Position numbers and translations under genes: made by a program
In this document: positions 30,051-42,528 of the stretch, in pieces
Layout of the letters: the number at the start of each line of letters is the position of its first letter
How positions within the stretch are numbered: position 1 is the stretch's first letter
NCBI GenBank assembly: GCA_031278395.1
Contig: JAITKM010000018.1
Coordinates: 1 to 64,000 of the forward strand
DNA: 64,000 bases
Reading direction: 5' to 3'
From: Deltaproteobacteria bacterium
GTDB taxonomy: Bacteria > Bdellovibrionota_C > UBA2361 > SZUA-149 > JAITKM01
Notes under the pieces: generated by a model
The model's database searches: none
Told to the model about the DNA's origin: nothing
The model's input: the letters and a program-made list of their open reading frames with translations, nothing else

Positions 30051-30860
30051 CTAAACATTCAAGACCTCAGGCACAGAATAAAGACCGGGTGTTTTAATAG
30101 TTAAGAGGTTTTCAGCCAGACGTAATGCTCCATTAGCAAAAATTCTGCGGCTGGTCGCAACATGTCGTATTTCAAGGCGCTCATCTTCTCCAAGGAAATA
30201 TACGGTATGCTCACCAGCCACATTACCCCCGCGAATAGCTTGGATACCTAATTCACCCGGACAGCGAGTTGTGGCATTGCCAGTTCTGCCAATTTTTTTT
30301 CTTGAATCAAAATCTTGCTTTGTAGTAGCTTTGGCATTTAGTGCCTCGACAATCGTCTTACCCAAAGCTAGCGCAGTCCCGCTTGGAGCATCTTTTTTTC
30401 GATTATGATGAATTTCAGAAATTTCAATATCAAAACTTTCATCCAATATTTCACAACTTAGTTTTAATAACTTATGCATGACCGCAATCCCTAAACTTGT
30501 ATTGTTAGCTTGTAACACCGGCACAACCGAACTTGCCCCAGCCAAGTATTCATCTATACTTGCATCCAACCCCGTAGAACAAATTAAGGCAGGGATTTTT
30601 TGTTCTGCCGCAATACTTAAAGCTACTTTCGCCCCAGCCAACGACGAGAAATCAACAATCACATTCGCCGCGCTATATTGTTTGTTCCACTTATCAGTTA
30701 GCGGAAACTCTATGCCAGCAATCTGAGTATGCAGCGCCAAATCTTCCGCCGCTATAATGCCGCCAATTATTTTATGCTTTCCTGAATGCTTCACCGCTGC
30801 AATCACTTCGTGACCCATCCCTCCGGTTGCTCCAACTAATAATAGATTTAAGTTTGCCAT
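30051..30860 (-). CDS. dapB: 4-hydroxy-tetrahydrodipicolinate reductase (start trimmed to MANLNLLLVGATGGMG)
   Basis: EIHHNRKKDAPSGTAL signature; GATGGMG nucleotide-binding motif. Confidence 0.93.
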   Translation of the reverse strand: MANLNLLLVGATGGMGHEVIAAVKHSGKHKIIGGIIAAEDLALHTQIAGIEFPLTDKWNKQYSAANVIVDFSSLAGAKVALSIAAEQKIPALICSTGLDASIDEYLAGASSVVPVLQANNTSLGIAVMHKLLKLSCEILDESFDIEISEIHHNRKKDAPSGTALALGKTIVEALNAKATTKQDFDSRKKIGRTGNATTRCPGELGIQAIRGGNVAGEHTVYFLGEDERLEIRHVATSRRIFANGALRLAENLLTIKTPGLYSVPEVLNV

Positions 30861-30861
30861 T

Positions 30862-31752
30862 TTAGATTTTCCCCAATTGTGACATTTCAAATTTTACTTT
30901 GGCGTAGTTTTCGACACTTAAAGAAACCAAAGGTAATCGCAAAGTTTGCCTACATAGACCTAACATAGATAATGCCGCCTTGAGCGGGGCAGGGTTAGTT
31001 TCTACAAACAAAACGTTAATCAAGTCCATAAGTTTATAATGGATTTTTAAAGCGGCTTGAAAATCATTCTGGCTAACATAATCAAACATTGCTCGATATT
31101 CTTTGCCTAAAATATGAGCTGTCGCAGAAATTGCGCCGTCTCCACCCAAAACTAAATTAGTATAAGTATAAAGATCATCTCCAGTCCAAACGTAAAAATA
31201 TTTTGAGTTTTTTCGCACTGCCCTAATAATCTGCATAGTTTGTTTTAAATCGCCGCAACAATCTTTTAAACCAATAATATTTTCAATCTTGGCAAGCTCG
31301 ACTATGGTTTCTGGCGTGATATTAATTCCTGTTCGTCCTGGAATATTATAAATAATCAGCGGGAGTTTGGTGTTTTTAGCCAGTTCTTCGTAGTGTTTTA
31401 AAATGCCGCGCATATTCGGTTTGTTGTAATAAGGCGCCACCACTAAAGCTCCAGCTATTTCTAAAGCTTCACACTCTTGAAGTAGCTCGATAGTTTTAGC
31501 CGTTGAGTTAGTTCCAGCTCCAGCAATAATTGGTACCCGTTCGTTAGCTTCTTGCTTAACAATTTTTATAACTTTGAAAAATTCTTCTGGTGTCAAGGTA
31601 GGTGATTCTCCAGTTGTGCCGCAAGGAACCAATGCTGTAGCAAGTTGTTCTGCTATACAATAATTAGTCAGTTTGCGTAGGCTTGCCTCGTCAATTGAAT
31701 AGTCGTCAGCAAACGGTGTAATAATTGGAATATGAAAACCACGAAGTTGCAT
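30862..31752 (-). CDS. dapA: 4-hydroxy-tetrahydrodipicolinate synthase
   Basis: PCGTTGESPTLTPEE, YYNKPNMRGILKHYEELA, IIYNIPGRTGINI. Confidence 0.95.
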   Translation of the reverse strand: MQLRGFHIPIITPFADDYSIDEASLRKLTNYCIAEQLATALVPCGTTGESPTLTPEEFFKVIKIVKQEANERVPIIAGAGTNSTAKTIELLQECEALEIAGALVVAPYYNKPNMRGILKHYEELAKNTKLPLIIYNIPGRTGINITPETIVELAKIENIIGLKDCCGDLKQTMQIIRAVRKNSKYFYVWTGDDLYTYTNLVLGGDGAISATAHILGKEYRAMFDYVSQNDFQAALKIHYKLMDLINVLFVETNPAPLKAALSMLGLCRQTLRLPLVSLSVENYAKVKFEMSQLGKI

Positions 31753-32092
31753 ATATTTTGAGTTATTTAAGTAATAATAAGATAGCTACCTGCTGCGCTT
31801 TTTAACGTAAAAAATTAATTAAAAATTAATGAAGAAGCTAAAAAAAACACGCATTTTGTATAAAAATTTCTATGAAAATGCAACAAGTTTAGTTTAAACG
31901 ATAAAAAAGGTGGCTGTATTTTTAGATAAATAAAATCGTTCTTATGGCTTCATGCTCGGCAATAAGCATATTTTTAAAACTTAGGTATAGAAAAAAAATT
32001 TTTTTTTCGCTATGAGCTCTCCGCTTGTTAATTCTTTCTATACAAGAAATTTTTAATACTAACTATCTTATCAAATATAAGGAGATGTTTTT

Positions 32093-34831
32093 ATGGCAAA
32101 TGCAAAACGATGGGTTTATTTATTTACTGATGTCAAAGAAGCTGAAAGCTATGTGAACGAAGATTGGGAAAAAGTTCGAGGATTACTTGGTGGTAAGGGC
32201 GCTAATTTGGCTGAGATGACGCGTCTGGGACTGCCAGTGCCTCCCGGCTTTACAGTTACAACCGAAGGTTGCAATGCCTACTCGGCTGCGGGCGCATTTC
32301 CTGAAGGTATGTGGGAGCAAATGTTAGAAGCTTTGGGCGTGCTTACTCAACAAACAGGCGGAAAAAAACTTGGCGATCCTAAAAACCCGCTATTAGTTTC
32401 CTGTCGTTCGGGCGCAAAATTTTCTATGCCCGGCATGATGGACACGGTGCTTAATGTTGGTCTTAATGACGAAACCGCAGAAGGCATGGTGCAGCTTACG
32501 AAAAATCCGCGCTTTGTCTATGATTCATATCGTCGTTTAGTCGAAATGTTCGGAACTGTAGTTTTTGAAATACCAGATGAAGCTTTTCACGACTATTTAA
32601 AAGAATATAAAGGTCAAAAGGGCTACAAATCAGATACTGAAATGTCCGCCGACGATTGGAAAGTTATTTTAGCCTACTACAAAGATGTAGTTAAAAAACA
32701 TAAAAATTTTGATTTTCCTCAAGATCCGTATCAACAAGTTAAATTAGTTTCTGAGGCAGTGTTTAAATCTTGGAACGGAAAACGGGCGATCGACTACCGC
32801 CGCGCAACAAATATTCCTGACGATTTAGGAACAGCGGTGAATATCGTAACTATGGTGTTTGGAAATATGGGCGACGATTCTGGAACTGGCGTAGTGTTCA
32901 CTCGAAATCCCGCAACTGGCGAAAACGTCTTGTATGGCGATTATTTACTTAACGCCCAAGGCGAGGATGTTGTAGCCGGAATTCGCAATACTTCGAAAAT
33001 TGCCAACCTAATTAAAGAATTGCCAGAATCTGCCAAACAACTTGATGAGATTATCAAAAAGCTTGAAAAACATTTCAAGGATATGCAGGATGTTGAGTTC
33101 ACAATTGAACGTAACCGGCTTTACATGCTGCAAACTCGAAACGGCAAGCGCACCTCGCAAGCCGCAGTGCGCGTGGCTGTGGATATGGTAGACGAAGGTT
33201 TAATTAGCAAGGAAGAGGCACTTAGACGCGTGCGTCCTGAAGATATCGACGCGCTGTTACATCCACAGTTTGATCTTGAGGAAAAGAAAAAAGCTCAAGC
33301 TAACGGATCGCTGCTAGCAAAGGGCGTGAATGCTTCGCCAGGTGCCGCGGTGGGGCAGATTTATTTTTCAGCTGACAAAGCCGAGCAAATGGCAAAAGAG
33401 CATAAGCAAAAAGTTATCATGGTGCGTCCATTTACCAAGCCTGATGATGTGCATGGTATGTTGGCTGCAGAAGGTGTGTTGACTAGTGAAGGCGGGGCTA
33501 CTAGCCATGCTGCGGTAGTTGCCAGACAATTTGGCGTTTGTTGTGTTGTGGGCGCAGAGGCGATTAAGATTGATTTGGAAAAGAAAACTATGACCGCAGG
33601 TGGAAAAACTTTAAAGGAAGGAGATTGGATTTCAGTTGATGGTAATACTGGCGAAGTATTTGTCAGACCAATTCCAACTAAAGTGCCAGACTTTGACAAG
33701 CAAGGTGATTTATTAACACTGCTTAACTGGGCTGATGAAATTTCAGCAAGCAACGTGCGTTCTGGAGAAAATAATACGCCTAAGTGTGGTTTAATGGTTT
33801 GGGCAAATGCAGATTCTCCGCTGGACGCCAAACGCGCTAGAGCATATGGAGCAAAGGGGATTGGCTTGTGTCGAACAGAGCATATGTTTTTTGCTCCCGA
33901 AAGGCTGCCAATTGTGCAGAAAATGATTTTAGCCAAAACTTCTGCTGAGCGAATAGCCGCTTTGGATGAGTTGTTGCCATTCCAGCGTAATGATTTTACT
34001 GGGTTGTTTGAAGAGATGGACGGTTTGGCTGTTATTATCCGCTTGATTGATCCGCCGTTACACGAGTTCTTACCACATTTAGAGAAATTAATTGAAGAGG
34101 TAGCAACTTTAAAAGCTAAGGGTGAAACCAAAGGCTTAATCGAAAAAGAAGCTATGCTGGCTAATGCGAAGCGCTTGCATGAACAAAATCCAATGATGGG
34201 GCTGCGTGGCGTCCGTTTAAGTATTGTCATGCCAGAAATAGTTCAGATGCAGGTCAAGGCGATTTTTGAAGCTGCTGCAGATTGTGCGAAGAAAGGCATT
34301 AAAGTTTTTCCTGAAATAATGATTCCGCTAACTGGGCATGTTAATGAGTTAAAGGTAATTCAACCTAAACTTGAGGATATAGCTAGTGCAGTCATGAAAA
34401 CTAAGGGAGTTAAGTTCGCTTATAAATTTGGCAGTATGATTGAGATTCCTCGTGCGGCGCTGACCGCTGGAGAAATTGCCTCGTTAGCTGAGTTCTTCTC
34501 TTTTGGAACAAACGATTTAACCCAGATGACTTTTGGTTATAGTCGTGATGACGCTGAGGCTAGTTTCTTACTTGAATATGTAGAGAGAGGAATTTTGCCT
34601 AAGAATCCGTTCCAAACTTTGGATAATGATGGTGTTGGACGCTTAATTCGTCTGGCAGCAGTAGAGGGACATAAAGTTCGTCCAGAGTTGGAGGTTGGAA
34701 TTTGTGGCGAGCATGGTGGTGATCCAGAGTCTATTAAGCTGTGTTTTGATGCAGGCTTGAACTATGTAAGTTGTTCGCCATTTCGTGTGCCAGTAGCTCG
34801 GCTAGCTGCCGCGCACGCCGCATTGAAATAG
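32093..34831 (+). CDS. ppdK: Pyruvate, phosphate dikinase
   Basis: GGKGANLAEMTRLGLPVPPGFT, GGATSHAAVVARQFG, GLCRTEHMFF, C-terminal GICGEHGGDP. Confidence 0.97.
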   Translation: MANAKRWVYLFTDVKEAESYVNEDWEKVRGLLGGKGANLAEMTRLGLPVPPGFTVTTEGCNAYSAAGAFPEGMWEQMLEALGVLTQQTGGKKLGDPKNPLLVSCRSGAKFSMPGMMDTVLNVGLNDETAEGMVQLTKNPRFVYDSYRRLVEMFGTVVFEIPDEAFHDYLKEYKGQKGYKSDTEMSADDWKVILAYYKDVVKKHKNFDFPQDPYQQVKLVSEAVFKSWNGKRAIDYRRATNIPDDLGTAVNIVTMVFGNMGDDSGTGVVFTRNPATGENVLYGDYLLNAQGEDVVAGIRNTSKIANLIKELPESAKQLDEIIKKLEKHFKDMQDVEFTIERNRLYMLQTRNGKRTSQAAVRVAVDMVDEGLISKEEALRRVRPEDIDALLHPQFDLEEKKKAQANGSLLAKGVNASPGAAVGQIYFSADKAEQMAKEHKQKVIMVRPFTKPDDVHGMLAAEGVLTSEGGATSHAAVVARQFGVCCVVGAEAIKIDLEKKTMTAGGKTLKEGDWISVDGNTGEVFVRPIPTKVPDFDKQGDLLTLLNWADEISASNVRSGENNTPKCGLMVWANADSPLDAKRARAYGAKGIGLCRTEHMFFAPERLPIVQKMILAKTSAERIAALDELLPFQRNDFTGLFEEMDGLAVIIRLIDPPLHEFLPHLEKLIEEVATLKAKGETKGLIEKEAMLANAKRLHEQNPMMGLRGVRLSIVMPEIVQMQVKAIFEAAADCAKKGIKVFPEIMIPLTGHVNELKVIQPKLEDIASAVMKTKGVKFAYKFGSMIEIPRAALTAGEIASLAEFFSFGTNDLTQMTFGYSRDDAEASFLLEYVERGILPKNPFQTLDNDGVGRLIRLAAVEGHKVRPELEVGICGEHGGDPESIKLCFDAGLNYVSCSPFRVPVARLAAAHAALK

Positions 34832-35154
34832 TCCGCCTACGATAAGCGCGGCTATCTTAGCTGTGTCTGCAAAGGGAGATATATTGAAATATTGGAACAT
34901 ATCAAGGGGTAAAGAATTAAATATCATGGTGCCAGAGTAGTGCTCCGAATGATAAGTGCTTTAAACTTTTGATAAAAATATTTTTGCATTTACTCTTGTA
35001 ATTAGTTGCAAGTTTTGCTATATCCCCGCATCTTTTTGGACAGCTAAGAAAAAAAATAACAAAAACACTCACTTAAATAGTTTGTTCTTAATTGATAATT
35101 GTCAAGACAAAATATTTACGACAAAAGAAAAAACTCCAAAATCTATAATTTATT

Positions 35155-35607
35155 ATGGCAGAAGCTAAAAAATCATCGAAAAAGAAAATTACAGGTCAGA
35201 TAAAATTACAAATTCCAGCCGGACAAGCAAACCCTTCTCCTCCAGTAGGTCCCGCACTTGGACAACATGGCGTAAACATCATGGAGTTTTGTAAAGCCTT
35301 TAATGCTAAAACTCAAACTCAAACAGGAACTATCTTGCCCGTCATTATTACAGTTTATTCAGATCGATCTTTTGACTTTATTTTGAAAAGCCCACCAGCT
35401 TCATTCTTAATCAAAAAATTTGCTAAGCTCAAAAGCGGTTCTGGAAAACCAAATAAAGAAAAAGTAGGCGAACTCTCAAACGCCGATTTAGAAGAAATTG
35501 TAAAAATTAAAATGGAAGATTTAAATGCTTATGATCTTGAGGAAGCAAAAAAAATTATTGCTGGTTCAGCACGTAGTATGGGCGTAAAAACCCCTTATTT
35601 TTCTTGA
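35155..35607 (+). CDS. rplK: 50S ribosomal protein L11
   Basis: [35 protein letters not shown]. Confidence 0.97.
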   Translation: MAEAKKSSKKKITGQIKLQIPAGQANPSPPVGPALGQHGVNIMEFCKAFNAKTQTQTGTILPVIITVYSDRSFDFILKSPPASFLIKKFAKLKSGSGKPNKEKVGELSNADLEEIVKIKMEDLNAYDLEEAKKIIAGSARSMGVKTPYFS

Positions 35608-35718
35608 TTTTTAACTTAAATATACACAGCCAAGATTAGGGCTCTGTGTCACTTCTCTGAAGACGACCTCAATTCAGTGAATGTGTTTGTAAATAATGAG
35701 GGAGCTATAGGAATTAAA

Positions 35719-36417
35719 ATGGCGAAACTAAATAAAAGATTAGCGCAAGCGTATCAGCTAGTCGATAAAAATAAATTCTATCAACTTGACGAAGCTCTAA
35801 ACATACTTTGTCAAACTTCAAAAATAAAATTTGATGAAACAGTCGATTTAGCTGTCAGGCTTGGTTTAGATCCTCGTAAAGCGGAGGAAAATATTCGTGG
35901 CACAGTTGCCCTCCCACACGGCACAGGTAAAAAAGTTAGAGTTTTGGCATTTTGCAAAATTGAAAAGCAAAACGAAGCTAAAGCCGCCGGTGCTGATTAC
36001 GTTGGTGCTGAAGATTTAATTGAAAAAATTCAAAACGGCTGGTTTGAATTTGAATCAGTTATCGCTACTCCAGATATGATGGCACAAGTTGGTAAGATTG
36101 GTAAAATTCTTGGTCCACGTGGTTTAATGCCCAATCCTAAAGTTGGAACTGTTACTCAAGATATTGGTAAGACAATTGAAGCTATTAAATCTGGACGAAT
36201 TGAATACAGAATTGAAAAGGCCGGTATCGTGCACGTCGGAGCTGGAAAAATTTCCTTTGGACAGCAAAAATTAAAGGAAAATTTAGTAACGTTAATTGAA
36301 ACTCTGGTTAAAGCTAAACCTAAAACCTCAAAAGGTATTTATCTTAAAACGATTAGCTTATCTTCAACTATGGGACCAGGTTTAAAGATCGACGTAGCGC
36401 CATTTAGGAATGCTTAA
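35719..36417 (+). CDS. rplA: 50S ribosomal protein L1 (start trimmed to MAKLNKR)
   Basis: [53 protein letters not shown]. Confidence 0.96.
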   Translation: MAKLNKRLAQAYQLVDKNKFYQLDEALNILCQTSKIKFDETVDLAVRLGLDPRKAEENIRGTVALPHGTGKKVRVLAFCKIEKQNEAKAAGADYVGAEDLIEKIQNGWFEFESVIATPDMMAQVGKIGKILGPRGLMPNPKVGTVTQDIGKTIEAIKSGRIEYRIEKAGIVHVGAGKISFGQQKLKENLVTLIETLVKAKPKTSKGIYLKTISLSSTMGPGLKIDVAPFRNA

Positions 36418-36477
36418 TTTTTAATACGTAAAAATAGGCTAAATTAATTACAAACAAACGAATTTTTAAATATAAAT

Positions 36478-37005
36478 ATGGCAACAATCGAAAAAGAACA
36501 AACAGTGCAAAAACTAGCAGGAAGTTTAAGCAAAGCACAGGCGACTTATATTATTAACTATCAAGGTTGTTCTTGTGCCGATATAACTCGCTTGAAAAGA
36601 CAATTAAAACCAATCGGAGCTAGTTTGGCAGTAGTTAAAAATACCTTAGTCAGACGCTCTATTAAAGGAACAAAAGTCGAAGGGCTTAGTGATTTGTTGG
36701 TCGGACCAACAGCCGTAGTTCTAGCAAATGACGACATTGTTACTCCTGCTAAAGCTTTAAAAGAGTTCGCTAAAGATCGTGAAAATTTCTCAATTAAGGG
36801 TGGATTTGTTGATGGCGCAGTTGTGGATACAAATGCAATTAATGCTTTGGCAGAATTGCCAAGCAAAGAAGAATTGTTTGCAACCTTGTTGGCTCTTATC
36901 AACGCGCCAGCTACCAGATTATTGCAAACTATTAATGCGCCAGCCAGCAATTTGGCGTGTTTGCTAAAAGCATATGAGGGAAAAATTGCTGAAGGGCAGC
37001 AATAA
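36478..37005 (+). CDS. rplJ: 50S ribosomal protein L10
   Basis: L10 fold, position between rplA and rplL. Confidence 0.93.
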   Translation: MATIEKEQTVQKLAGSLSKAQATYIINYQGCSCADITRLKRQLKPIGASLAVVKNTLVRRSIKGTKVEGLSDLLVGPTAVVLANDDIVTPAKALKEFAKDRENFSIKGGFVDGAVVDTNAINALAELPSKEELFATLLALINAPATRLLQTINAPASNLACLLKAYEGKIAEGQQ

Positions 37006-37269
37006 CTTCTGACCATCTTGTATTTTTTGCAGGGGCAAAATGTTTCCCTACAAAAAATGCAAAGGACATTTAATTAGTAATTAGCGAATTCCTCTGCGTT
37101 TTTATTTTAATACCACTGAGGTGGTGTTAAACCTACAAATAGGGAAGAGAGTGGAGGAAGTGGTAAAAAATTGAGAAACAGAAATTGAAACTTTGTATCT
37201 GACGCTTCTTAAAGATCTTGTTCAATTTTTAAAATATTAACTATGATAATTTAATCCAGAGGGAATAAA

Positions 37270-37647
37270 ATGAGTGAATTAACTTTAGAACAAGTAAAAG
37301 AATTTATTAAAAACTTAACTTTAATAGATGCCGCTAAGCTGGTTAAAGACTTAGAAGAAGAACTTGGTGTTAGCGCTGCCGCTCCAGTAGCTGTAGCTGT
37401 TGGAGTAGGTGCAGGAGCTGCTTCAGTAGAAGAAAAAACTGAATTTGATGTTGTGTTAGCTGCTGTAACTGGCGACAAAATTAAAGTTATTAAGGTTGTG
37501 CGCGAGCTGACATCTTTAGGTTTAAAAGAAGCTAAAGAATTAGTTGAATCTGCTCCTAAAACAGTCAAAGAAGCAGTTTCTAAAGAAGAAGCCGCTGATA
37601 TGAAGAAGAAGCTTGAAGAGGCTGGAGCTAAGGTTGATGTTAAGTAA
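37270..37647 (+). CDS. rplL: 50S ribosomal protein L7/L12
   Basis: [47 protein letters not shown]. Confidence 0.97.
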   Translation: MSELTLEQVKEFIKNLTLIDAAKLVKDLEEELGVSAAAPVAVAVGVGAGAASVEEKTEFDVVLAAVTGDKIKVIKVVRELTSLGLKEAKELVESAPKTVKEAVSKEEAADMKKKLEEAGAKVDVK

Positions 37648-37676
37648 TAAATAGATAACTTTTGCTAATAAAACAA

Positions 37677-37748
37677 AGCTATACATATACAGAATTTTCT
37701 TGTTGGTTTTTATAGCCAAGGAGTGTTTTTGTATATGTGGCTTTTTTT
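37677..37748 (+). terminator. Attenuator/terminator-like hairpin with U-run between rplL and rpoB
   Basis: AGCTATACATATACA ... TGTATATGTGGCTTTTTTT. Confidence 0.5.
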
Positions 37749-37935
37749 GCGTTTGTGGTTTGATAGTTGGCGTTGTTGCGTAAAAGATAAATGTTCTACG
37801 CCCTGAATTTTGTGGAGTTTTAACTTTTTATGCGCCGCGTCGTGGTGGTTAATAGTTTTTCTGACAATACAAAATTAAAATAGCAACCTGACAAAAATTA
37901 TCTGTTGGGTTGTCAAATACATAAGGGCTTCATAG

Positions 37936-40900
37936 ATGGGAAGTAATATAACTAAACGTTTAAGAGTGCGTCATGATTATTCAAGATTTGAAAAAATTCA
38001 TGAAGTGCCAAATCTGATAAAAACTCAATGTCGTTCATACCAACAATTATTACAAAAGGATGTCGCACCAGAAGCGCGTGAAAATGTTGGTCTACAGGCA
38101 ATCTTTAAGTCAGTGTTTCCAATCCATGATTATAACGGAGTGGCTTCTCTTGAATTTGTTTCATATGAAATCGGAGAAACCAAGTATACCGAAATAGAAT
38201 GTCGCGAACGCGGTATGACTTGGTCTTCACCAATCAAAGTTACAGTTCAACTCGTGCTTTGGGATACCATGGCTGAAGGAAGTAAACAAATTCGGGATAT
38301 TAAAGAACAAGAAATTTATTTTGGCGAAATCCCGCTCATGACTCGTTTTGGAACTTTCATTATCAACGGCACAGAACGTGTTATCGTGAGTCAATTGCAC
38401 CGCTCGCCGGGCGTGTTCTTTGATCATGATAAAGGTAAAAGTCACGCCTCTGGCAAATTATTGTTTAGCGCTAGAGTAATTCCATATCGCGGTTCATGGT
38501 TAGACTTTGAATTTGATGTCAAAGATATTTTACATGTGCGCATTGATCGTCGTCGCAAACAACCTGCTACTTTATTACTTCGGGCTTTGGGTATGAGTAG
38601 CGAGGAAATTCTACTTAAATTTTATAAAACCGATAATTACACCATAGACGATAAAAAAATCGTTAAAGAGTTTAAACCAAATCAGGTCGAAGGACAGAGA
38701 GTCTTTACTGATATTTTGGGCAGAGATAAAAAGGTTATTGCTAAAACCGGACAGAAGTTTAACCGTGCGGTTGTTAGAAAACTAACCGAAGCTGGAATTT
38801 CAACAATCGAAATTGACCCTAAAACAGTTAGTAATTTAGTCGCAGCTAAAACTATCTTAGTGGCTAAAGAAGATATTCATAATCCTAATAACAATCGGAC
38901 CTTAGTTAAATCTGGAACTATTTTAATCGGCTGGGACGAAATCAGTAAGGTCTTTCCAGCTAGTTTTAAGGGAGCTGACGAGTTAGTTTTAAAAGAGTTG
39001 TTTGCCAAATTTGAAATTGTGCTCGCTGCAGGTGAGCAATTTTTAGAAGATGTTTATGATACTAAAGGCAGACTTAAACAAACCGGCACAATTGCACGAC
39101 TTAAAGATTTAGGGATTCAAAACTTTGAAGTTCTTTACACCAGAGATAATCATATTGGTGAAGCTTTATTAAAAACTCTACACAGCGACGGCTTAGAACC
39201 AGAAAAAGACGACTTACTTTCACATTATTTAAATACCCCAAGTAATAATGCCTTGCTGGAGATTTATCGTCGTTTACGCCCTGGTGAGCCTCCAAGACTT
39301 GAAATCGCTACCACAAATTTTAATAATTTGTTCTTTAACCCAGAACGCTATGACTTATCTGCTGTCGGACGTTTAAAGTTAAATTATAAATTACATAATG
39401 CCGACCGCTTTAGCTTAAATAAAAAAGTTGGTAAGAAAAAAGATTTAGTTTCTGGTTCAGAGTTCACCGAAGGCGGAGTGCTGACAAAAGAAGATATTAT
39501 TGAAACTGTCCGCTATTTGCTAGAGTTAAGATCTTCAAGTGATCCAGTCAAATATTCTATTGATGATATTGACCATTTAGGCAATCGCCGGGTGCGTTCA
39601 GTTGGCGAACTAGTTGAAAATCAATATCGTATTGGTTTAGTGCGCATGGAGCGCGCAGTTAAAGAAAGGATGAGTATTCAAGATATTGAAACTTTGATGC
39701 CGCAGGAATTGATTAACTATAAACCAGTGTCAGCAGCTTTAAAGGAATTTTTTGGTTCATCTCAACTTAGCCAATTTATGGATCAAACCAATCCACTGAG
39801 CGAGATAACCCATAAGCGCCGCCTGAGCGCTTTAGGACCCGGAGGTTTAACTAGAGAACGAGCTGGTTTTGAAGTGCGCGATGTGCATCCAACTCACTAT
39901 GGACGCGTTTGTCCAATTGAAACTCCTGAAGGTCCAAATATTGGATTAATTTCGTCTTTAGCAACATATGCTAGAGTTAATGGATATGGATTTGTTGAGT
40001 CTCCTTATCGGGTTGTGGTCAAAGGTAAAGTGACCGATAAAATCGTGTATCTAACAGCTATGGAAGAGTCCCATGAAGTTATTGCCCATGCTACGGCTTT
40101 TGACAAAGATGGTATGTTGCAGGGGGAGATGATTGTGGCTCGTAAAAATAGTGAATCAACTTTTGTTACCAAAGACGAAGTAACAATGATGGATGTTAGT
40201 CCAAATCAATTAGTTTCGGTCGCTGCTTCTTTAATTCCATTCCTTGAAAATGATGACGCTAACCGAGCTTTGATGGGATCAAACATGCAACGTCAAGCCG
40301 TGCCTTTATTAAAGCCAGCTGCGCCGCTAGTTGGAACTGGTATTGAAAGAATTGTTGCTAAGGATTCTGGTGCCGCAGTAGTTGCCGAGCGTGGAGGTGT
40401 GGTTGAGTCTGTAGATGCAACACGAATTGTTATTAAAGCCGATGAGTTAAAATTGAATCTTTTAGATACTGGGGTTGATATTTATCGTTTGGCTAAATAC
40501 CAGCGTTCAAATCAAAACAGTTGCATTAACCAACGTCCAATTGTTGAAGCTGGAGATGTTGTGCAAGCTGGAGAAATTATTGCCGACGGACCTTCAACTG
40601 ATACTGGCGAGTTAGCTTTGGGGCAAAATATCTTAGTGGCTTTCACTCCTTGGGGCGGATACAATTATGAAGATTCAATTTTAATCAGTGAACGCTTGGT
40701 TCAAGACGATGTTTTTACTTCAGTGCATATTGAAGAATTTGAATGTGTTGCCCGCGATACCAAACTAGGTAACGAAGAAATTACTAAAGATATTCCAAAT
40801 GTTGGCGAAGAGTCGCTAACTCATTTGGATGAGTCGGGAATTATTCGGATTGGAGCTAAAGTCAAAGAAGGTGATATTTTAGTTGGTAAAATTACCCCAA

Positions 40901-42492
40901 AAACTGAAACCCAACTTGCGCCAGAAGAAAAACTTTTAAGGGCTATTTTTGGAGAAAAAGCTAGCGAAGTGCGGGATACTAGCTTACGTTTGCCAACTGG
41001 TGTTGAAGGCACCGTGATTGGCGCGCATGTCTTTTCGCGTAAAGGTACTTCAAAAGATGAGCGAATGTTATCAATTGAAGAGCAAGAAATTGCTAACCTA
41101 GAACAAGAACAACGTTATGAAATTCGGGTCTTGCGTGAGGCTGCTATTAAACAGTTGTTCTCACTTTTAGGTGGTAAGAAGACAACAGCTAAACTAGTTG
41201 ATGAAGATCGCAAACAGTTAATCGCTAAAGATGTAGCAATAACTAAAGACCTCTTAGAGGCAATACCATTTGAGTATTTAAGAGATATTCAAATAGGTAA
41301 TGTGAAAATTGAGGAAGAAGTTAATCATATTGTAGTTGGCACGGGGCAGCTCATTAACAACAAACGAACTGCAATTTCGGAAAGAATTAAACGTTTAAAG
41401 AACGGCGATGATTTGCCACCAGGTGTAATTAAACTGGTAAAAATTTCTGTGGCTGTTAAAAGACGTTTGTCGGTTGGGGATAAGATGGCAGGGCGGCATG
41501 GAAATAAGGGTGTGCTTTCCAGGGTTTTACCAGTTGAAGATATGCCGTATCTCCCAGATGGAACGCCAATTGATATGGTGCTAAATCCACTTGGCGTGCC
41601 TTCACGTATGAATGTCGGGCAAATTTTAGAGACGCACTTAGGGTGGGCTTGTCGGGAAATTGGTCGAAAGTTAAGAGAGATTATTGAATCTGTAACTGAA
41701 GATCCAGGCATTAAAATTGAGAAGACTTTAAAAGGCAAAGAAAATTCTCCAGAAGTTAAAAAAGCGGCTAAAGCGGCTAAGGAATATTTAAATAATTCTT
41801 TGTGCGATCCGAAGAGCGCTAAACAAATTGCTGAAATGAATGATCTTGAAATTTTGGCTTTTACACAAAAACAAATGAATGGTGTATTGGTAGCAGCACC
41901 AGTTTTTGAAGGTCCAAAAGAGGAAGAAATTCGGCGTTTAATTGCTCTAGCTGGTTTGCCTCTGAGTTGTCAGACTAGGTTATTTGATGGGCGCACAGGC
42001 GAGGCTTTTGCTGAGCCGGTAACTGTTGGCGTAATGTATATGTTAAAACTGCATCACTTAGTCGATGAAAAGATTCACGCTCGTTCGACTGGAACATATT
42101 CGTTAGTAACTCAACAACCACTAGGTGGTAAGGCTCAATTTGGTGGTCAGAGGCTTGGTGAAATGGAGGTCTGGGCCTTAGAGGCATATGGCGCGGCTTT
42201 TGCACTGCAGGAATTTTTAACAGTTAAGTCGGATGATATTACTGGTAGAAATGAGGCGTATAAAGCTATTGTCAGCGGTGAACATATTTTAAAACCAGGC
42301 TTACCTGAATCATTTAACGTAATGTGTAAGGAGTTAATGTCCTTAGGGTTAAATGTTGAGCTGATTGAAAAAGAATCACCAGATGGTCCAGATATTGTCG
42401 TTGATGGTAGTTTTTACAAACGACATAGCAAGCTACCGGAGTTACCAATCTTAGCGACATCTAAGATGGCAAAGGAAGCGCAAAATATTTAG
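37936..42492 (+). CDS. rpoB: DNA-directed RNA polymerase subunit beta
   Basis: [65 protein letters not shown]. Confidence 0.98.
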   Translation: MGSNITKRLRVRHDYSRFEKIHEVPNLIKTQCRSYQQLLQKDVAPEARENVGLQAIFKSVFPIHDYNGVASLEFVSYEIGETKYTEIECRERGMTWSSPIKVTVQLVLWDTMAEGSKQIRDIKEQEIYFGEIPLMTRFGTFIINGTERVIVSQLHRSPGVFFDHDKGKSHASGKLLFSARVIPYRGSWLDFEFDVKDILHVRIDRRRKQPATLLLRALGMSSEEILLKFYKTDNYTIDDKKIVKEFKPNQVEGQRVFTDILGRDKKVIAKTGQKFNRAVVRKLTEAGISTIEIDPKTVSNLVAAKTILVAKEDIHNPNNNRTLVKSGTILIGWDEISKVFPASFKGADELVLKELFAKFEIVLAAGEQFLEDVYDTKGRLKQTGTIARLKDLGIQNFEVLYTRDNHIGEALLKTLHSDGLEPEKDDLLSHYLNTPSNNALLEIYRRLRPGEPPRLEIATTNFNNLFFNPERYDLSAVGRLKLNYKLHNADRFSLNKKVGKKKDLVSGSEFTEGGVLTKEDIIETVRYLLELRSSSDPVKYSIDDIDHLGNRRVRSVGELVENQYRIGLVRMERAVKERMSIQDIETLMPQELINYKPVSAALKEFFGSSQLSQFMDQTNPLSEITHKRRLSALGPGGLTRERAGFEVRDVHPTHYGRVCPIETPEGPNIGLISSLATYARVNGYGFVESPYRVVVKGKVTDKIVYLTAMEESHEVIAHATAFDKDGMLQGEMIVARKNSESTFVTKDEVTMMDVSPNQLVSVAASLIPFLENDDANRALMGSNMQRQAVPLLKPAAPLVGTGIERIVAKDSGAAVVAERGGVVESVDATRIVIKADELKLNLLDTGVDIYRLAKYQRSNQNSCINQRPIVEAGDVVQAGEIIADGPSTDTGELALGQNILVAFTPWGGYNYEDSILISERLVQDDVFTSVHIEEFECVARDTKLGNEEITKDIPNVGEESLTHLDESGIIRIGAKVKEGDILVGKITPKTETQLAPEEKLLRAIFGEKASEVRDTSLRLPTGVEGTVIGAHVFSRKGTSKDERMLSIEEQEIANLEQEQRYEIRVLREAAIKQLFSLLGGKKTTAKLVDEDRKQLIAKDVAITKDLLEAIPFEYLRDIQIGNVKIEEEVNHIVVGTGQLINNKRTAISERIKRLKNGDDLPPGVIKLVKISVAVKRRLSVGDKMAGRHGNKGVLSRVLPVEDMPYLPDGTPIDMVLNPLGVPSRMNVGQILETHLGWACREIGRKLREIIESVTEDPGIKIEKTLKGKENSPEVKKAAKAAKEYLNNSLCDPKSAKQIAEMNDLEILAFTQKQMNGVLVAAPVFEGPKEEEIRRLIALAGLPLSCQTRLFDGRTGEAFAEPVTVGVMYMLKLHHLVDEKIHARSTGTYSLVTQQPLGGKAQFGGQRLGEMEVWALEAYGAAFALQEFLTVKSDDITGRNEAYKAIVSGEHILKPGLPESFNVMCKELMSLGLNVELIEKESPDGPDIVVDGSFYKRHSKLPELPILATSKMAKEAQNI

Positions 42493-42528
42493 CTTTTTTA
42501 TTTTTTTTATTATTTAGAGGGGTCTTAA

